Shown: positions 35,266-45,093, counted from the stretch's first letter. The stretch: DNA of 64,000 nucleotides from Starkeya sp. ORNL1 (GCF_012971745.1 NZ_CP048834.1:1674001-1738000); one strand, 5' to 3'. Made by a program: numbers and translations. Notes: generated by a model from the letters alone, not told the origin.

Positions 35266-36744
35266 CTACTTCGCCGCCGGCACGCCTTCGCGCATCTGCG
35301 ACTCCACCGCGTCCTCGTCGACCATCGGCTCCTCGCCGTGCATCGGCAGCGTGTCGGGCGCCGGCATGTCGCTTGACGGGTCCTTGGTGCGCAGCGTCAC
35401 CAGCTCTTCCGCCGTGCTCGGGTGCAGCGCCATGGTGCGGTCGAAATCGGCCTTGGTGGCGTTGGCGGTGAGCGCGACGCCGACCAGCTGGATCATCTCG
35501 CCGGCGCCTTCGCCGATGATGTGCACGCCCAGCACCTTGTCGGTGCGCTGGTCGACCACGAGCTTCATGAACACCCGCGACGTGCGGCCCGACAGCGTCG
35601 CCTTCAGCGGGCGAAAATCGGTCTTGTAGATGTCGAGCCGGTATCCCTTGGCCCGCGCGTCAGCCTCCGTCAGCCCGACCACGCCGATTTCCGGCTCGGT
35701 GAACACCGCGGTCGGGATCAGCGAATGGTCGACGGTCCAGGGATGGGTGCCGAACACGGTGTCGGCGAAGGCGTGGCCCTCGCGGATCGCCACCGGGGTC
35801 AGCGCCACGCGGTCGGTGACATCGCCGACCGCATAGATGGAGGGCACGCTGGAGCGCGAGCGCGCATCCACCGCCACCGCGCCCTTCATGTCCAGCTCGA
35901 CGCCGACCGCGTCCAGCCCCAGCCCGATGGTGTTCGGGACCCGGCCGATGGCCAGCATCACCTGCTCGGCCTCGAGCGCGCGGCCGTCATTCAGCAGCAC
36001 GCGGCGGCCGTGCGGGGTCTCCTCGATGGCATCGATGGTGACGCCGAACTCGAAGGTGACGCCGTTCGCCGCCAGCTCGCCGGCGATGCGCTCGCGGATC
36101 TCCTCGTCGAAGCCGCGCAGCACCTTGTCGCCGCGATGCACCACGGTGACCCTGGTGCCGAGATCGGCGAGCAGGCTGGCGAATTCCAGCGCGATGTAGC
36201 CGCCGCCCTGGATGATAATGCTTTCCGGCTGCGTCTCCAGATGGAACATCTCGTTGGAGGTGATGCCGAGATGGCAGCCGGGGAAATCCAGCCCGCGATT
36301 GGGGCGCCCGCCGGTGGCGATGAGGATGGTGGCCGCCGTGATCCGCGTGCCGTCGGCAAGGCGCACGGTGTGCGGGTCCTCGATCGCCGCGCGCTGCTTG
36401 ATGATCTCGACATGGCTGCGCGCGAGATTGGTGCCATAGGCCGCCTCCAGCCGGGCGATCTCCCGGTCCTTGTTGGCGATCAGCGTCTTCCAGTCGAAGC
36501 GCGCGCCTTCCACGATCCAGCCAAAGCCGGCGGCGTCCTCGAACTCGTGGGCATAGCGGCCGGCATAGACCAGCAGCTTCTTCGGCACGCAGCCGCGGAT
36601 CACGCAGGTGCCGCCGACGCGGTACTCCTCGGCGATCTTCACCCGCGCGCCGTGATTGGCGGCGATGCGCGCGGCGCGCACCCCGCCGGAACCGGCGCCG
36701 ATGACGAACAGGTCGACATCATGGATGGAGTCGGACGCGGACAT
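35266..36744 (-). CDS. gor: glutathione-disulfide reductase
   Basis: From MSASDSIHDVDLFVIGAGSG the 492-residue flavoprotein has the redox-active disulfide GGTCVIRGCVPKKLLVYAGR, an NADPH-binding Rossmann segment (IIIQGGGYIALEFASLLADL), YAVGDVTDRVALTPVAIREG at the FAD ribityl site, and the C-terminal catalytic His-Glu pair in ALHPSTAEELVTLR. It reduces oxidised glutathione with NADPH. The C-terminus runs about 35 residues past the catalytic His, as in plant-like/TIGR01424 GORs. The start at 36744 is preferred over 36810, where a nonconserved leader would be added. Confidence 0.92.
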   Translation of the reverse strand: MSASDSIHDVDLFVIGAGSGGVRAARIAANHGARVKIAEEYRVGGTCVIRGCVPKKLLVYAGRYAHEFEDAAGFGWIVEGARFDWKTLIANKDREIARLEAAYGTNLARSHVEIIKQRAAIEDPHTVRLADGTRITAATILIATGGRPNRGLDFPGCHLGITSNEMFHLETQPESIIIQGGGYIALEFASLLADLGTRVTVVHRGDKVLRGFDEEIRERIAGELAANGVTFEFGVTIDAIEETPHGRRVLLNDGRALEAEQVMLAIGRVPNTIGLGLDAVGVELDMKGAVAVDARSRSSVPSIYAVGDVTDRVALTPVAIREGHAFADTVFGTHPWTVDHSLIPTAVFTEPEIGVVGLTEADARAKGYRLDIYKTDFRPLKATLSGRTSRVFMKLVVDQRTDKVLGVHIIGEGAGEMIQLVGVALTANATKADFDRTMALHPSTAEELVTLRTKDPSSDMPAPDTLPMHGEEPMVDEDAVESQMREGVPAAK

Positions 36745-36956
36745 GAGATCACCCCTCGGATTAGCCGCTTCCATGTCTGCGCGGCCGATCGCATCGTCAA
36801 GCCGACGCATGGCTGATGCGGGGTTTTCTCATCCTTAAGTCACGCCAGCCAAGTGCTCGACACCTTACGCTGCGCGCACTAGCTTGCCTCTCCATCGGGA
36901 AGGCGGCCCGCCGCGCGGTCAAAGCGGCGCGGACTGTCCCCAATCGGGAGGACCAC

Positions 36957-37928
36957 ATGTTGCATTCATTCCGCGCCCCGCTGCTCGCCATCACGCTGGC
37001 GGCCGGTGCGCTCGCCCCGGGCTCCGCGCTCGCGCAGGTCAGCGAACTCAAGATCATGGCCCCGGCGGCGCCGGGCGGCGGCTGGGACCAGACCGCGCGC
37101 GCCATGCAGCAGACGCTGCAGGGCGAGAAGATCGTGCCGAACGTGCAGGTGCAGAACGTGCCCGGCGCCGGCGGCACCATCGGCCTCGCGCAGTTCGTCA
37201 ACAGCGCCAAGGGCGATCCGAACCAGCTGATCGTCGGCGGCTATGTGATGGTGGGCGCCATCATCACCAACAAGTCGCCGGTGAACCTTTCCCAGGTGAC
37301 GCCGATCGCCCGCCTCACCGGCGAGTTCGAAGCCATCGCGGTGCCGGCCAATTCGCCGCTGAAGTCGATGGCCGACCTGGTCAAGGCGCTGAAGGCGGAT
37401 CCGCAGAAGGTGTCCTGGGCCGGCGGCTCGGCCGGCGGCACCGACCACATCGCGGCGGGCCTGATCGCCAAAGCCATCGGCGTCGACCCGACCAAGGTGA
37501 ACTACATCGCCTTCTCCGGCGGCGGCGAATCCCTCGCCTCCATCCTCGGCGGCAAGGTGACGGTCGGCATTTCCAGCCTCTCGGAATTCGACGCCCAGGC
37601 CAAGGCCGGCAAGCTGCGCATCCTCGCCGTGTCGAGCGCCGAGCGCCTGCCGGACGCCAAGGACATCCCGACCTTGAAGGAGAGCGGCGTCGACGTCGAG
37701 ATCCAGAACTGGCGCATGGTCGCCGCGGCTCCGGGCATCACCGCCGAGCAGAAGGCGACGCTGTCCGGCATCGTCGAGAAGATGGCGAAGTCCAAGACCT
37801 GGATCGACACGCTGAAGGCCAAGGGCTGGGCCGACACCTATCTCGCCGGCCCCGCCTTCGAGGCCCAGCTCGCCAAGGACATCGCCTCGACGCAGACCAT
37901 CCTGAAGGACGTCGGCCTGGCGAACTGA
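36957..37928 (+). CDS. tctC: tripartite tricarboxylate transporter substrate-binding protein (TctC)
   Basis: A strong site GGGAGG precedes the ATG. The 323-residue product has a signal peptide ([20 protein letters not shown], cut after ALA) and the Bug/TctC fold: [20 protein letters not shown], the ligand loop; [19 protein letters not shown]; and [20 protein letters not shown]. It binds a carboxylate such as a tricarboxylate in the periplasm and delivers it to TctBA, encoded just downstream. The exact ligand is unknown. A terminator-like hairpin and a dyad repeat separate it from tctB, which may allow excess TctC to be made. Confidence 0.93.
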   Translation: MLHSFRAPLLAITLAAGALAPGSALAQVSELKIMAPAAPGGGWDQTARAMQQTLQGEKIVPNVQVQNVPGAGGTIGLAQFVNSAKGDPNQLIVGGYVMVGAIITNKSPVNLSQVTPIARLTGEFEAIAVPANSPLKSMADLVKALKADPQKVSWAGGSAGGTDHIAAGLIAKAIGVDPTKVNYIAFSGGGESLASILGGKVTVGISSLSEFDAQAKAGKLRILAVSSAERLPDAKDIPTLKESGVDVEIQNWRMVAAAPGITAEQKATLSGIVEKMAKSKTWIDTLKAKGWADTYLAGPAFEAQLAKDIASTQTILKDVGLAN

Positions 37929-37951
37929 GGGCGCTGACGGCTTGAGATGTG

Positions 37952-37974
37952 ACGGCCGGGCGGGTCCCGGCCGT
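37952..37974 (+). terminator. hairpin after tctC, possible partial terminator
   Basis: ACGGCCGGG, loop cgggt, CCCGGCCGT, then CCGTGCTTTC. A nine-pair GC stem lies 24 bases after the tctC stop with only a short T run. It may attenuate readthrough into tctBA or stabilise tctC mRNA. Confidence 0.45.
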
Positions 37975-37995
37975 CCGTGCTTTCATCTGCTTCAG

Positions 37996-38093
37996 CATCC
38001 TTCGAGGCTCGCTGCGCTCGCACCTCAGGATGAGGTTGTTTTCACATACGACCTCATCCTGAGGTGCCGGCCACCGGCCGGCCTCGAAGGATG
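37996..38093. repeat. dyad repeat 'CATCCTTCGAGG' family
   Basis: A full copy lying inside the tctC-tctB interval. The right inner hairpin is GCCGGCCACCGGCCGGC. Its location within a transport operon is unusual. Confidence 0.85.
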
Positions 38094-38221
38094 CCCACGC
38101 AAAGCGGTTCCTTCCGCAACAACCCACAGAAGAACGCATCCTTACCCTGCGGGAGCCCCTTCCGTAGAGGATGGCGCGCACCCTAAGCTCCGATCCCGCC
38201 TGCCCTTCCGGGAACCCCATC

Positions 38222-38707
38222 ATGAGCGACCTGCCCTCCCCTTCATCCAAGCCCGCCCCCGACAAGGCCGGCTTCGTCATCGCTTTCGGCCTCGCCATCC
38301 TCGCCTTGGTGGTGGGATGGGACGCCTGGCGGCTGTCCTCGGTGGCGGCGCATTCGTCGGTAGGCCCCGCGGCCTTCCCCACCATCATCGCCGCCGGCCT
38401 CGCCTTGCTCGCCGTGGCGAACGCGGTGGAAGCGATGAAGGGCGTGGAGGAAGAGCGCCCGCATGACGAGGTCATGCCCATGGCCTGGGTGCTGGCCGGC
38501 CTGCTCGGGCAGATCGCGCTGTTGCCGTTCCTCGGCTTCTCCATCGCCACCGGCTGGCTGTTCGCCGCCACCTCCAAGGGCTTCGGGCGCGGGCCGGTGT
38601 GGGCGCATTTCCTCGCCGGCACCATCATCTGCTTCGTGATCTACGTCATCTTCGCCAAGGGCCTGCAGCTGTCGCTGCCGGCCGGCCCGCTCGAAAAGCT
38701 GATCTGA
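38222..38707 (+). CDS. tctB: tripartite tricarboxylate transporter small membrane subunit (TctB)
   Basis: From MSDLPSPSSKPAPDKAGFVI the 161-residue protein has four membrane helices (FVIAFGLAILALVVGWDAW; AAFPTIIAAGLALLAVANAV; VLAGLLGQIALLPFLGFSIA; IICFVIYVIFAKGLQL) and the TctB opening VGPAAFPTIIA. It partners TctA in the inner membrane. The gap to tctA is only 12 bases. An upstream in-frame start at 38171 is unlikely. Confidence 0.9.
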   Translation: MSDLPSPSSKPAPDKAGFVIAFGLAILALVVGWDAWRLSSVAAHSSVGPAAFPTIIAAGLALLAVANAVEAMKGVEEERPHDEVMPMAWVLAGLLGQIALLPFLGFSIATGWLFAATSKGFGRGPVWAHFLAGTIICFVIYVIFAKGLQLSLPAGPLEKLI

Positions 38708-38719
38708 GGGCGCCGCGCA

Positions 38720-40231
<1,512 letters not shown>

Positions 40232-40247
40232 GGGCGTCCTGCGTGGG

Positions 40248-40345
40248 CATCCTTCGAGGCTCGCTACGCTCGCACCTCAGGATGACGTGGTTCTCATACG
40301 CGACGTCATCCTGAGGTGCCCGGCAAAGCCGGGCCTCGAAGGATG
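40248..40345. repeat. dyad repeat 'CATCCTTCGAGG' family
   Basis: A full copy 16 bases after the tctA stop. The right arm has the GCCCGGCAAAGCCGGGC hairpin. Confidence 0.85.
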
Positions 40346-40370
40346 CTCACGCGGGCGACCCCAGAACGCA

Positions 40371-40404
40371 AAAAAAGGCCCGGCACAGCGTGCCGGGCCT
40401 TTTT
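40371..40404. terminator. bidirectional Rho-independent terminator
   Basis: AAAAAAGGCCCGGCAC, agc, GTGCCGGGCCTTTTT: a perfect ten-base GC-rich stem flanked by A and T runs, so it can end transcription in both directions. It sits between convergent tctA and the DUF2059 gene. Confidence 0.9.
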
Positions 40405-40424
40405 GGTGTGAAGCGCAGAACACG

Positions 40425-40988
40425 TCAGATCGTGTAGCCGCGCTTCTTCATCTCTTCGCGCACCTTGGTCTCGACCTCGCGGGCGAGCTTGGCGCTCCAG
40501 GTCTGGACGCCGCGCATGCCGCCATCGAGGATGACCTGGCGGCGTTCCACCAGCTTCTTGCCGACCGGCGTGCCGTAGAAGGCGATCAGTTCCTTCAGCT
40601 CGGCCTCGCTGAACTGGGCGGCGTAAGTGCGGGCCAGCACGTCGGTGATCTCGCCGCGGCGGCCCTCATATTGCGGGATCAGCTGGGTCGCGACCTCGCG
40701 CAGGTCGCGGATCAGGTCCGGATTGGCCTGCACGAAGCCGCCCGCGGTCTGTTCGATGACGCCCGGGATCAGGGAGTCGAAGCTCTTGCCCTCGCCATTG
40801 ACGTCGAGCAGTTGCCGGGCGAGCGCGATCTGCGCCGCGCTCGGCTCCGGCGCCTTGGGCGCGGCCGCCGCGCCGGGCGCGGGTGCGGTCTGGGCGAAGG
40901 CAGGCGCCGCCGCGACCACGGTGAGAGCGGTGAGGCCGATGCCGATCAGGCCGCGCAGGCCGGCCTTTCCGCCCAATGATACGCGCAT
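40425..40988 (-). CDS. DUF2059 domain-containing secreted protein
   Basis: From the ATG at 40986-40988 (ribosome site GAGGGAGA) the 187-residue product has a signal peptide (GLIGIGLTALTVVAAAPAFA) and an Ala/Pro-rich linker. The DUF2059 helical domain follows: IALARQLLDVNGEGKSFDSL; LARTYAAQFSEAELKELIAF; YGTPVGKKLVERRQVILDGG. The family is periplasmic with unknown function. It is 22 bases downstream of rpiA on the same strand, so the two are probably co-transcribed. Confidence 0.88.
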   Translation of the reverse strand: MRVSLGGKAGLRGLIGIGLTALTVVAAAPAFAQTAPAPGAAAAPKAPEPSAAQIALARQLLDVNGEGKSFDSLIPGVIEQTAGGFVQANPDLIRDLREVATQLIPQYEGRRGEITDVLARTYAAQFSEAELKELIAFYGTPVGKKLVERRQVILDGGMRGVQTWSAKLAREVETKVREEMKKRGYTI

Positions 40989-41010
40989 GAAAATCTCCCT
41001 CGCCAAATGC

Positions 41011-41712
41011 TCAGCCGCGTTCCAGCACGGTGACGCCGCCGGGGCCTGCGAGCATGACACGGCTCGCAAGCCCGATGAAAAGCCCATGTTCCACAACGCC
41101 GGGCACCTCCGCCAGACGCGCCGCCAGCAGAGCGGGGTCGGCAATGGCGCCATAAGCGGCGTCGAGGATCAGGTGTCCCTGATCCGTGACGAAAACATGG
41201 CCGTCGGCGCCGCGACGCAGCGTGAGCAGCCCGTGACAGCCCGCCGCGCGCGCCGCCTTGTCGATGCCGCGGCGGATGGCCGCGACGCCGAAATCCACCA
41301 CCTCGATCGGCAGCGGGAACTTGCCGAGCGTGTCGACCTTCTTGCTGGCATCGGCGATGACGATCATCTGCTGTGCCGCGGAAGCCACGATCTTCTCGCG
41401 CAGCAGCGCGCCGCCGCCGCCCTTGATCAGCGCGAGATCCGGCCCGACCTCGTCGGCGCCGTCGATGCACAGGTCCAGCGCCGGATATTCGTCGAGCGTG
41501 CCGAGCGGGATGCCGAGCGCTTCCGCCTGCTTGCGGGTCGCCTCCGAGGTCGGCACGCCGACCACGTCGAGCCCCTCGGCGACACGGGCGCCGAGCAGCT
41601 CGACCAGATGGCGCGCGGTCGAGCCGGTGCCGAGCCCCAGCTTCATGCCGGAGCGGACCAGATCGAGCGCGCGCGCGGCGGCCTCGCGTTTCAGCAGTTC
41701 GGCGTCAGACAT
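41011..41712 (-). CDS. rpiA: ribose-5-phosphate isomerase A
   Basis: The 233-residue protein carries the RpiA set: [20 protein letters not shown] (phosphate loop), [40 protein letters not shown] with catalytic Asp, [16 protein letters not shown], and [12 protein letters not shown]. It interconverts ribose-5-phosphate and ribulose-5-phosphate in the pentose phosphate pathway. It is first in a pair with the DUF2059 gene. Confidence 0.95.
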   Translation of the reverse strand: MSDAELLKREAAARALDLVRSGMKLGLGTGSTARHLVELLGARVAEGLDVVGVPTSEATRKQAEALGIPLGTLDEYPALDLCIDGADEVGPDLALIKGGGGALLREKIVASAAQQMIVIADASKKVDTLGKFPLPIEVVDFGVAAIRRGIDKAARAAGCHGLLTLRRGADGHVFVTDQGHLILDAAYGAIADPALLAARLAEVPGVVEHGLFIGLASRVMLAGPGGVTVLERG

Positions 41713-41843
41713 CTCATGTTCCCAATATCGACGCGCTGCCTAGCGCCGAACGGGCGCGAGGACAAGCGCGCGAATGGTTTTAGAGGTGCGACGGGGCGAC
41801 CTTGTGGCCTTATGGTTGCTATGGGCGGGGCGTTGCGGGCGAG

Positions 41844-41941
41844 CATCCTTCGAGGCTCGCTGCGCTCGCACCTCAGGATGACGTTCATCTAAAAAGCCAC
41901 GTCATCCTGAGGTGCCCGGCAAAGCCGGGCCTCGAAGGATG
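41844..41941. repeat. dyad repeat 'CATCCTTCGAGG' family
   Basis: A full copy between rpiA and the next minus-strand gene. The left arm is GCTCGCTGCGCTCGC type and the right is GCCCGGCAAAGCCGGGC type. Confidence 0.85.
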
Positions 41942-41958
41942 CTGAAGCAGAGCGCCCC

Positions 41959-42417
41959 TTACTTCGCCGGCGGGGTGCACACCACGCTGGCCTCGGTGCC
42001 GCCGCCGGCCTTCGGCATGTCGCGCACATAGCACACGCTCATCTCGCCGGTGTCGCGATTGACCCGGAACACGCCGGTCTCGCCGGAATAGAGGGTGGAG
42101 ATCAGCTCATACGAGCCCGCCTTCTGCGGCCCGGCGCTGGCATCCTTGGCAAAGCACTTGGTGACGCCGACCAGGCTGCCTTCCGGCCGCTCGAACTGGC
42201 AGGCCGACATCTCGCCGGTGGCGCTGTTCACCGAATAGATGCGATTGGCCTGCGCCGAGGGCGGCGACCGGAAGCCGTAGGCCGGCAATTGCTGGGCAGG
42301 CGATTGCTGGGCCTGCGCCGGCGCCACCGCCAGCCCCCCCGCGACCATGGACCCCACGACCAGGCCCGGCAGTAAAGCGGGCAACTTTTTGGCGAGGGGC
42401 CGGATGTTGCAGTTCAT
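41959..42417 (-). CDS. secreted hypothetical protein, 152 aa
   Basis: The ATG at 42415-42417 follows a ribosome site (ctcaggagaagatcg). The product has a signal peptide (LPALLPGLVVGSMVAGGLAV, ending PAQA) and two similar motifs, RIYSVNSATGEMSACQFERP and FRVNRDTGEMSVCYVRD, indicating an internal duplication of a short beta unit with one Cys each. It ends SVVCTPPAK. The family was not named, but similar 'TGEMSxC' proteins occur in related bacteria. An upstream extension to 42801 is antisense to gph and not real. Confidence 0.7.
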   Translation of the reverse strand: MNCNIRPLAKKLPALLPGLVVGSMVAGGLAVAPAQAQQSPAQQLPAYGFRSPPSAQANRIYSVNSATGEMSACQFERPEGSLVGVTKCFAKDASAGPQKAGSYELISTLYSGETGVFRVNRDTGEMSVCYVRDMPKAGGGTEASVVCTPPAK

Positions 42418-42586
42418 CGATCTTCTCCTGAGAGCGCCGCCGATTCCCATCCTGTCACGGCCGTGCGAGATTTGCAGCGACGCGTGTCGGATGGACGCGG
42501 CACGCTGGACAGCAAAAGCGGCAGGATTGTAGGCAAGAGGCGGGGCGCCAAAGCCGCGCCAAGGATTTTCGCCGAGGAGATTGTTC

Positions 42587-43297
42587 ATGGTCGATCGTGC
42601 CACCGCGCCTGCCGTCATCGCCTTCGATCTCGATGGCACCCTGGTCGACACTGCACCCGATCTGCTCGACACGCTCGACGTGGTGCTGGACGAGGCCGGC
42701 GCACCCCGCCTGGCGCGCGAGGACACCCGCAAGATGATCGGCGCCGGCGCCCGCGCGCTGGTGCAGCGCGGCCTCGATGCCGCCGGCATCCGTCTCGACA
42801 AGCCGGAAGCCGACCAGCTCTATGAGCGCTTCCTGGAGCATTACGCCGCCCACATCGCCGACAGTTCCGCGCCCTTCCCCGGGCTGATCCCGGCGCTCGA
42901 TGCGCTCACCGCGCAGGGCCATGTGCTGGCGGTGTGCACCAACAAGCTGGAATATCTCTCGCGCCTGCTGCTGGATCGTCTCGGCCTCACCGAGCGCTTC
43001 GCGGTGATCGCCGGCGCCGATACCTTCAAGGTGCACAAGCCGGACGCCGGCCACCTGATCGGAACCATCGAGCGCGCCGGCGGCCATGTGGAGCGCGCCG
43101 TCATGGTGGGCGACAGCGTCACCGACGTGCTCACCGCCCGCAACGCCCGGGTGCCGGTGATCGTGGTGCCATTCGGCTACACCGACACCCCGGCCGCCGA
43201 GCTGGGTGGCGACGTGCTGATCGAGCATTTCGACCTGCTGCCGCAGACCGTGGAGCGCCTGCTCTCCCCGGCCGGATGGCGCGCGGCGCGGGCTTGA
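42587..43297 (+). CDS. gph: phosphoglycolate phosphatase (HAD superfamily)
   Basis: The 236-residue HAD hydrolase has motif I VIAFDLDGTLVDTAPDLLDT, a helical cap, motif II VLAVCTNKLE, the motif III Lys in ADTFKVHKPDAGHLI, and motif IV MVGDSVTDVLTARNARVPVI. It dephosphorylates 2-phosphoglycolate from oxidised DNA ends or Rubisco side reactions. Other HAD substrates are possible. The ATG at 42587 is preferred to TTG at 42581. Confidence 0.88.
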   Translation: MVDRATAPAVIAFDLDGTLVDTAPDLLDTLDVVLDEAGAPRLAREDTRKMIGAGARALVQRGLDAAGIRLDKPEADQLYERFLEHYAAHIADSSAPFPGLIPALDALTAQGHVLAVCTNKLEYLSRLLLDRLGLTERFAVIAGADTFKVHKPDAGHLIGTIERAGGHVERAVMVGDSVTDVLTARNARVPVIVVPFGYTDTPAAELGGDVLIEHFDLLPQTVERLLSPAGWRAARA

Positions 43298-43307
43298 TCA
43301 AACAGCC

Positions 43308-43588
43308 ACCTCATCCTGAGGTGCCGGCCAGAGGCCGGCCTCGAAGGATGGCCGTCCCCGATGGCCGCGCTCTGCGTGAGCATCCTTCGAGGCTCGCTCC
43401 GCTCGCACCTCAGAGCCTGATTCAAAATTCGACTTATCCGTTGAGGGAGCCACCTTTCCACCCTCATCCCCGGACTTGATCCGGGGATCCAGACTTCAAC
43501 CGGGTGCATGCGGAGGGGCTGGATCCCCGGATCAAGTCCGGGGGTGAGGGCCAATTGGAGTTTTCGGTCAGGCTCTCAGGATGACGTG
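43308..43588. repeat. dyad repeat with nested MITE-like insertion
   Basis: The arm CACCTCATCCTGAGGTGCC...CCTCGAAGGATG is followed by CATCCTTCGAGGCTCGCTCC...CACCTCA, then the insert at 43413-43575, then TCAGGATGACGTGG, the continuation of the broken arm. Confidence 0.8.
43413..43575. mobile_element. MITE-like element, copy 2
   Basis: Termini GAGCCTGATTCAAAATT and AGTTTTCGGTCAGGCTC are inverted repeats, and TCA flanks both sides as a target duplication. The 163 bp interior holds another palindrome, CCCCGGACTTGATCCGGGGA (43469-43488) and its inverse at 43522-43541. It has no coding capacity. Confidence 0.7.
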
Positions 43589-43622
43589 GCTGGTTATCGA
43601 CAGGCACAACCCACCACCGCGC

Positions 43623-43651
43623 TTGACGCCTCCGGGCCGACACTCTAAATC
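43623..43651 (+). promoter_or_regulatory. candidate promoter for tRNA-Val
   Basis: TTGACG (43623-43628), 17 bases, then TAAATC (43646-43651), about 43 bases upstream of the tRNA. The spacing is ideal for a housekeeping sigma factor. Confidence 0.5.
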
Positions 43652-43693
43652 CTGCCGCCTCGATGGCGACGTGTCGGTTCGCATGAACCAGAC

Positions 43694-43768
43694 GGGCGAT
43701 TAGCTCAGCGGGAGAGCACTCCCTTCACACGGGAGGGGTCGCAGGTTCAATCCCTGCATCGCCCACCA
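43694..43768 (+). tRNA. tRNA-Val (anticodon CAC)
   Basis: The 75 bases fold as a tRNA. The acceptor stem is GGGCGAT/ATCGCCC, the D arm GCTC-AGCGGGA-GAGC, the anticodon stem CTCCC/GGGAG with loop TTCACAC (anticodon CAC, reading GUG), and the T arm GCAGG-TTCAATC-CCTGC. CCA is encoded. No integrase or repeated tRNA end was found directly downstream, but the next 3 kb is an eroded accessory region. Confidence 0.96.
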
Positions 43769-44034
43769 TCATTTGCCTTCATTTTCAATGAGGCGCGACC
43801 ATCACCCCGAGAGGTCGGTTTGCACAGACGTGCGAACATATGCGCAACTCGGCAGGCAAATCCGTGGAAAATCCGTGGACTGCGTTCATGGACCGTTCCG
43901 ACCCCCTGGCCGCTTCGGCGTTGAACCTGGGCGAAGCGGAAGCTTCGAAGGCACTAGCTTTACGGAAATGTAAATTGCGGGCGCATGCCCAATGAAGCAA
44001 CCATCGAGCGACGTTCTATAAGAGCGATAGGCCG

Positions 44035-44196
44035 ATGGGAATTCTGGGGAAGAGGCGGTACACGCCTCCGACGCTCAAGAAGTCGACGGTATTGTCGTCC
44101 GTAACCGCGGCACCAGTGTCGCGTTCCGGATCTCGTCCGTCCACAAAGCATGAGACGCAAACAGCAGCCACCGGTAAGACCAGCGGCGCCGAGTGA
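44035..44196 (+). CDS. putative RiPP precursor-like peptide 1 (lasso-type leader signature), 53 aa
   Basis: The ATG at 44035 gives a 53-residue peptide whose N-terminal half reads YTPPTLKKSTVLSSVTA. This fits the lasso-leader pattern YxxPxLxxx(G)xxxxxT, with Thr in place of the usual Gly. The remaining 28 residues are Ser/Thr/Arg-rich (PVSRSGSRPSTKHETQTAAT) and end GKTSGAE. No B/C maturation enzymes are nearby. It may be a decayed or orphan precursor. Its TGA overlaps a GTG that opens the next frame (GTGA). Confidence 0.45.
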   Translation: MGILGKRRYTPPTLKKSTVLSSVTAAPVSRSGSRPSTKHETQTAATGKTSGAE

Positions 44197-44537
44197 CGAA
44201 CGGCTCGATGGGCCGTGGAAACGCCGGCGGAAGCGCCAGGCGCCCGCCTGCGACTTGGCGTACCGATGGCGTGAAGCCCTATGAGATCGTCACCCGCCGC
44301 ATCACGGTGTTCAACATCGACGTGACGCAGGTGGAGGGCGGCTGCTGGGTATATGGCGGGCACTTCTGGCCGAAGCGGACGCCAGGGATTTCCGCCCGGT
44401 CACGCCGGAAGAACAGTCCGATGATCGAACAAAATCACCTGCAAGGAACATTGCAATGGTATCGGAAGCTTGGGGATAGCTGCTATTGCGCAACACTTAG
44501 GGAAGGTTGTGCTCAAGCGGCAGCTGATCTTCATTGA
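44193..44537 (+). CDS. uncertain ORF between the two RiPP-like peptides, 114 aa
   Basis: A GTG overlapping the previous stop opens a 114-codon frame with VKPYEIVTRRITVFNIDVTQ then VEGGCWVYGGHFWPKR, which looks protein-like in its middle. Its ends are low quality. It could be a small partner protein, or a remnant in a decaying region. No family was recognised. Confidence 0.3.
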   Translation: MTNGSMGRGNAGGSARRPPATWRTDGVKPYEIVTRRITVFNIDVTQVEGGCWVYGGHFWPKRTPGISARSRRKNSPMIEQNHLQGTLQWYRKLGDSCYCATLREGCAQAAADLH

Positions 44538-44599
44538 CGGGCATCGAAACCGCTCGCAACCTTCGCTGGCTAAGATTGTAGCGATTTGGGGGCCTACCT

Positions 44600-44701
44600 A
44601 TGAAGCCGTATACCGCACCTCGCCTGATCAAGTCCGGCACGCTTTCCTCTGTCACCGCCGGCGCCAACTTCTCCGGGAAGAAGGCGAAGCCGATCCAGTG
44701 A
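44600..44701 (+). CDS. putative RiPP precursor-like peptide 2 (lasso-type leader signature), 33 aa
   Basis: The ATG at 44600 encodes 33 residues starting MKPYTAPRLIKSGTLSSVTA. This exactly fits YxxPxLxxxGxxxxxT, the leader motif recognised by PqqD-like RRE proteins in lasso peptide systems. The remainder, GANFSGKKAKPIQ, starts with Gly but lacks the Asp/Glu at position 7-9 needed for a lasso ring, so the product is not a standard lasso peptide. A strong hairpin terminator follows 9 bases after the stop, supporting an expressed transcript. Confidence 0.55.
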   Translation: MKPYTAPRLIKSGTLSSVTAGANFSGKKAKPIQ

Positions 44702-44709
44702 CGATTGAA

Positions 44710-44744
44710 CCGCTCACCCGGCCACGCGCCGGGTGAGCGGCTTT
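44710..44744 (+). terminator. intrinsic terminator after RiPP-like peptide 2
   Basis: CCGCTCACCCGGC, loop CACGC, GCCGGGTGAGCGG, then CTTTC: a perfect 13-pair stem. Confidence 0.75.
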
Positions 44745-44791
44745 CACGGCCCCGCCTGGCATGGCACCGGTTGCGCCGCCAGGCTGGAGGG

Positions 44792-44830
44792 ATATGCAAC
44801 GTCTACAGCCTCGCCACGAATCCGTAGGCG
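44792..44830 (+). pseudogene. remnant of an SRAP (SOS-response-associated peptidase, YedK-like) gene start
   Basis: ATA-TGC onward reads ICNVYSLATNP, stop, then AIIRI. SRAP proteins begin MCNxYSxTTN with catalytic Cys2, so this looks like the first 15 codons with the initiator Met changed to Ile and a nonsense codon at 44825. Nothing further of the family is legible. The rest of 44738-45093 shows no gene. Confidence 0.35.
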
Positions 44831-45093
44831 ATCATTCGCATCACCACCGCTCTCCGTGGCTTCCTTTTCGGCTGGCTATTCTTCGCGCCGGTCGTCGTCT
44901 TCGTTCGCAGCGAAGTCCTGCTTCGGAAAAAGCGCCACCCAACCTTCAGGCCGGGTGGCGCAAGTGCTTGCGTATGGGCCCCGGACGGGAAGAACCGGAG
45001 CCCGGATCAACGCACCGTCACAGGCCCGGTTTCAGCACATGCCTGTGTTGCGGCTCACGCTCCAGGCGGGATCGGGATTCCCCTCACCGCGCG

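Noticed and set aside
43694..43768. tRNA-Val as the attachment site of the 8-13.6 kb island
   Set aside because: The island is 30 kb away with other genes between, and no copy of the tRNA end was seen near it.
44600..44701. A standard lasso peptide precursor
   Set aside because: The leader motif fits, but the presumed core has no Asp/Glu at positions 7-9 and no lasso cyclase or protease is nearby, so it is reported only as RiPP-like.
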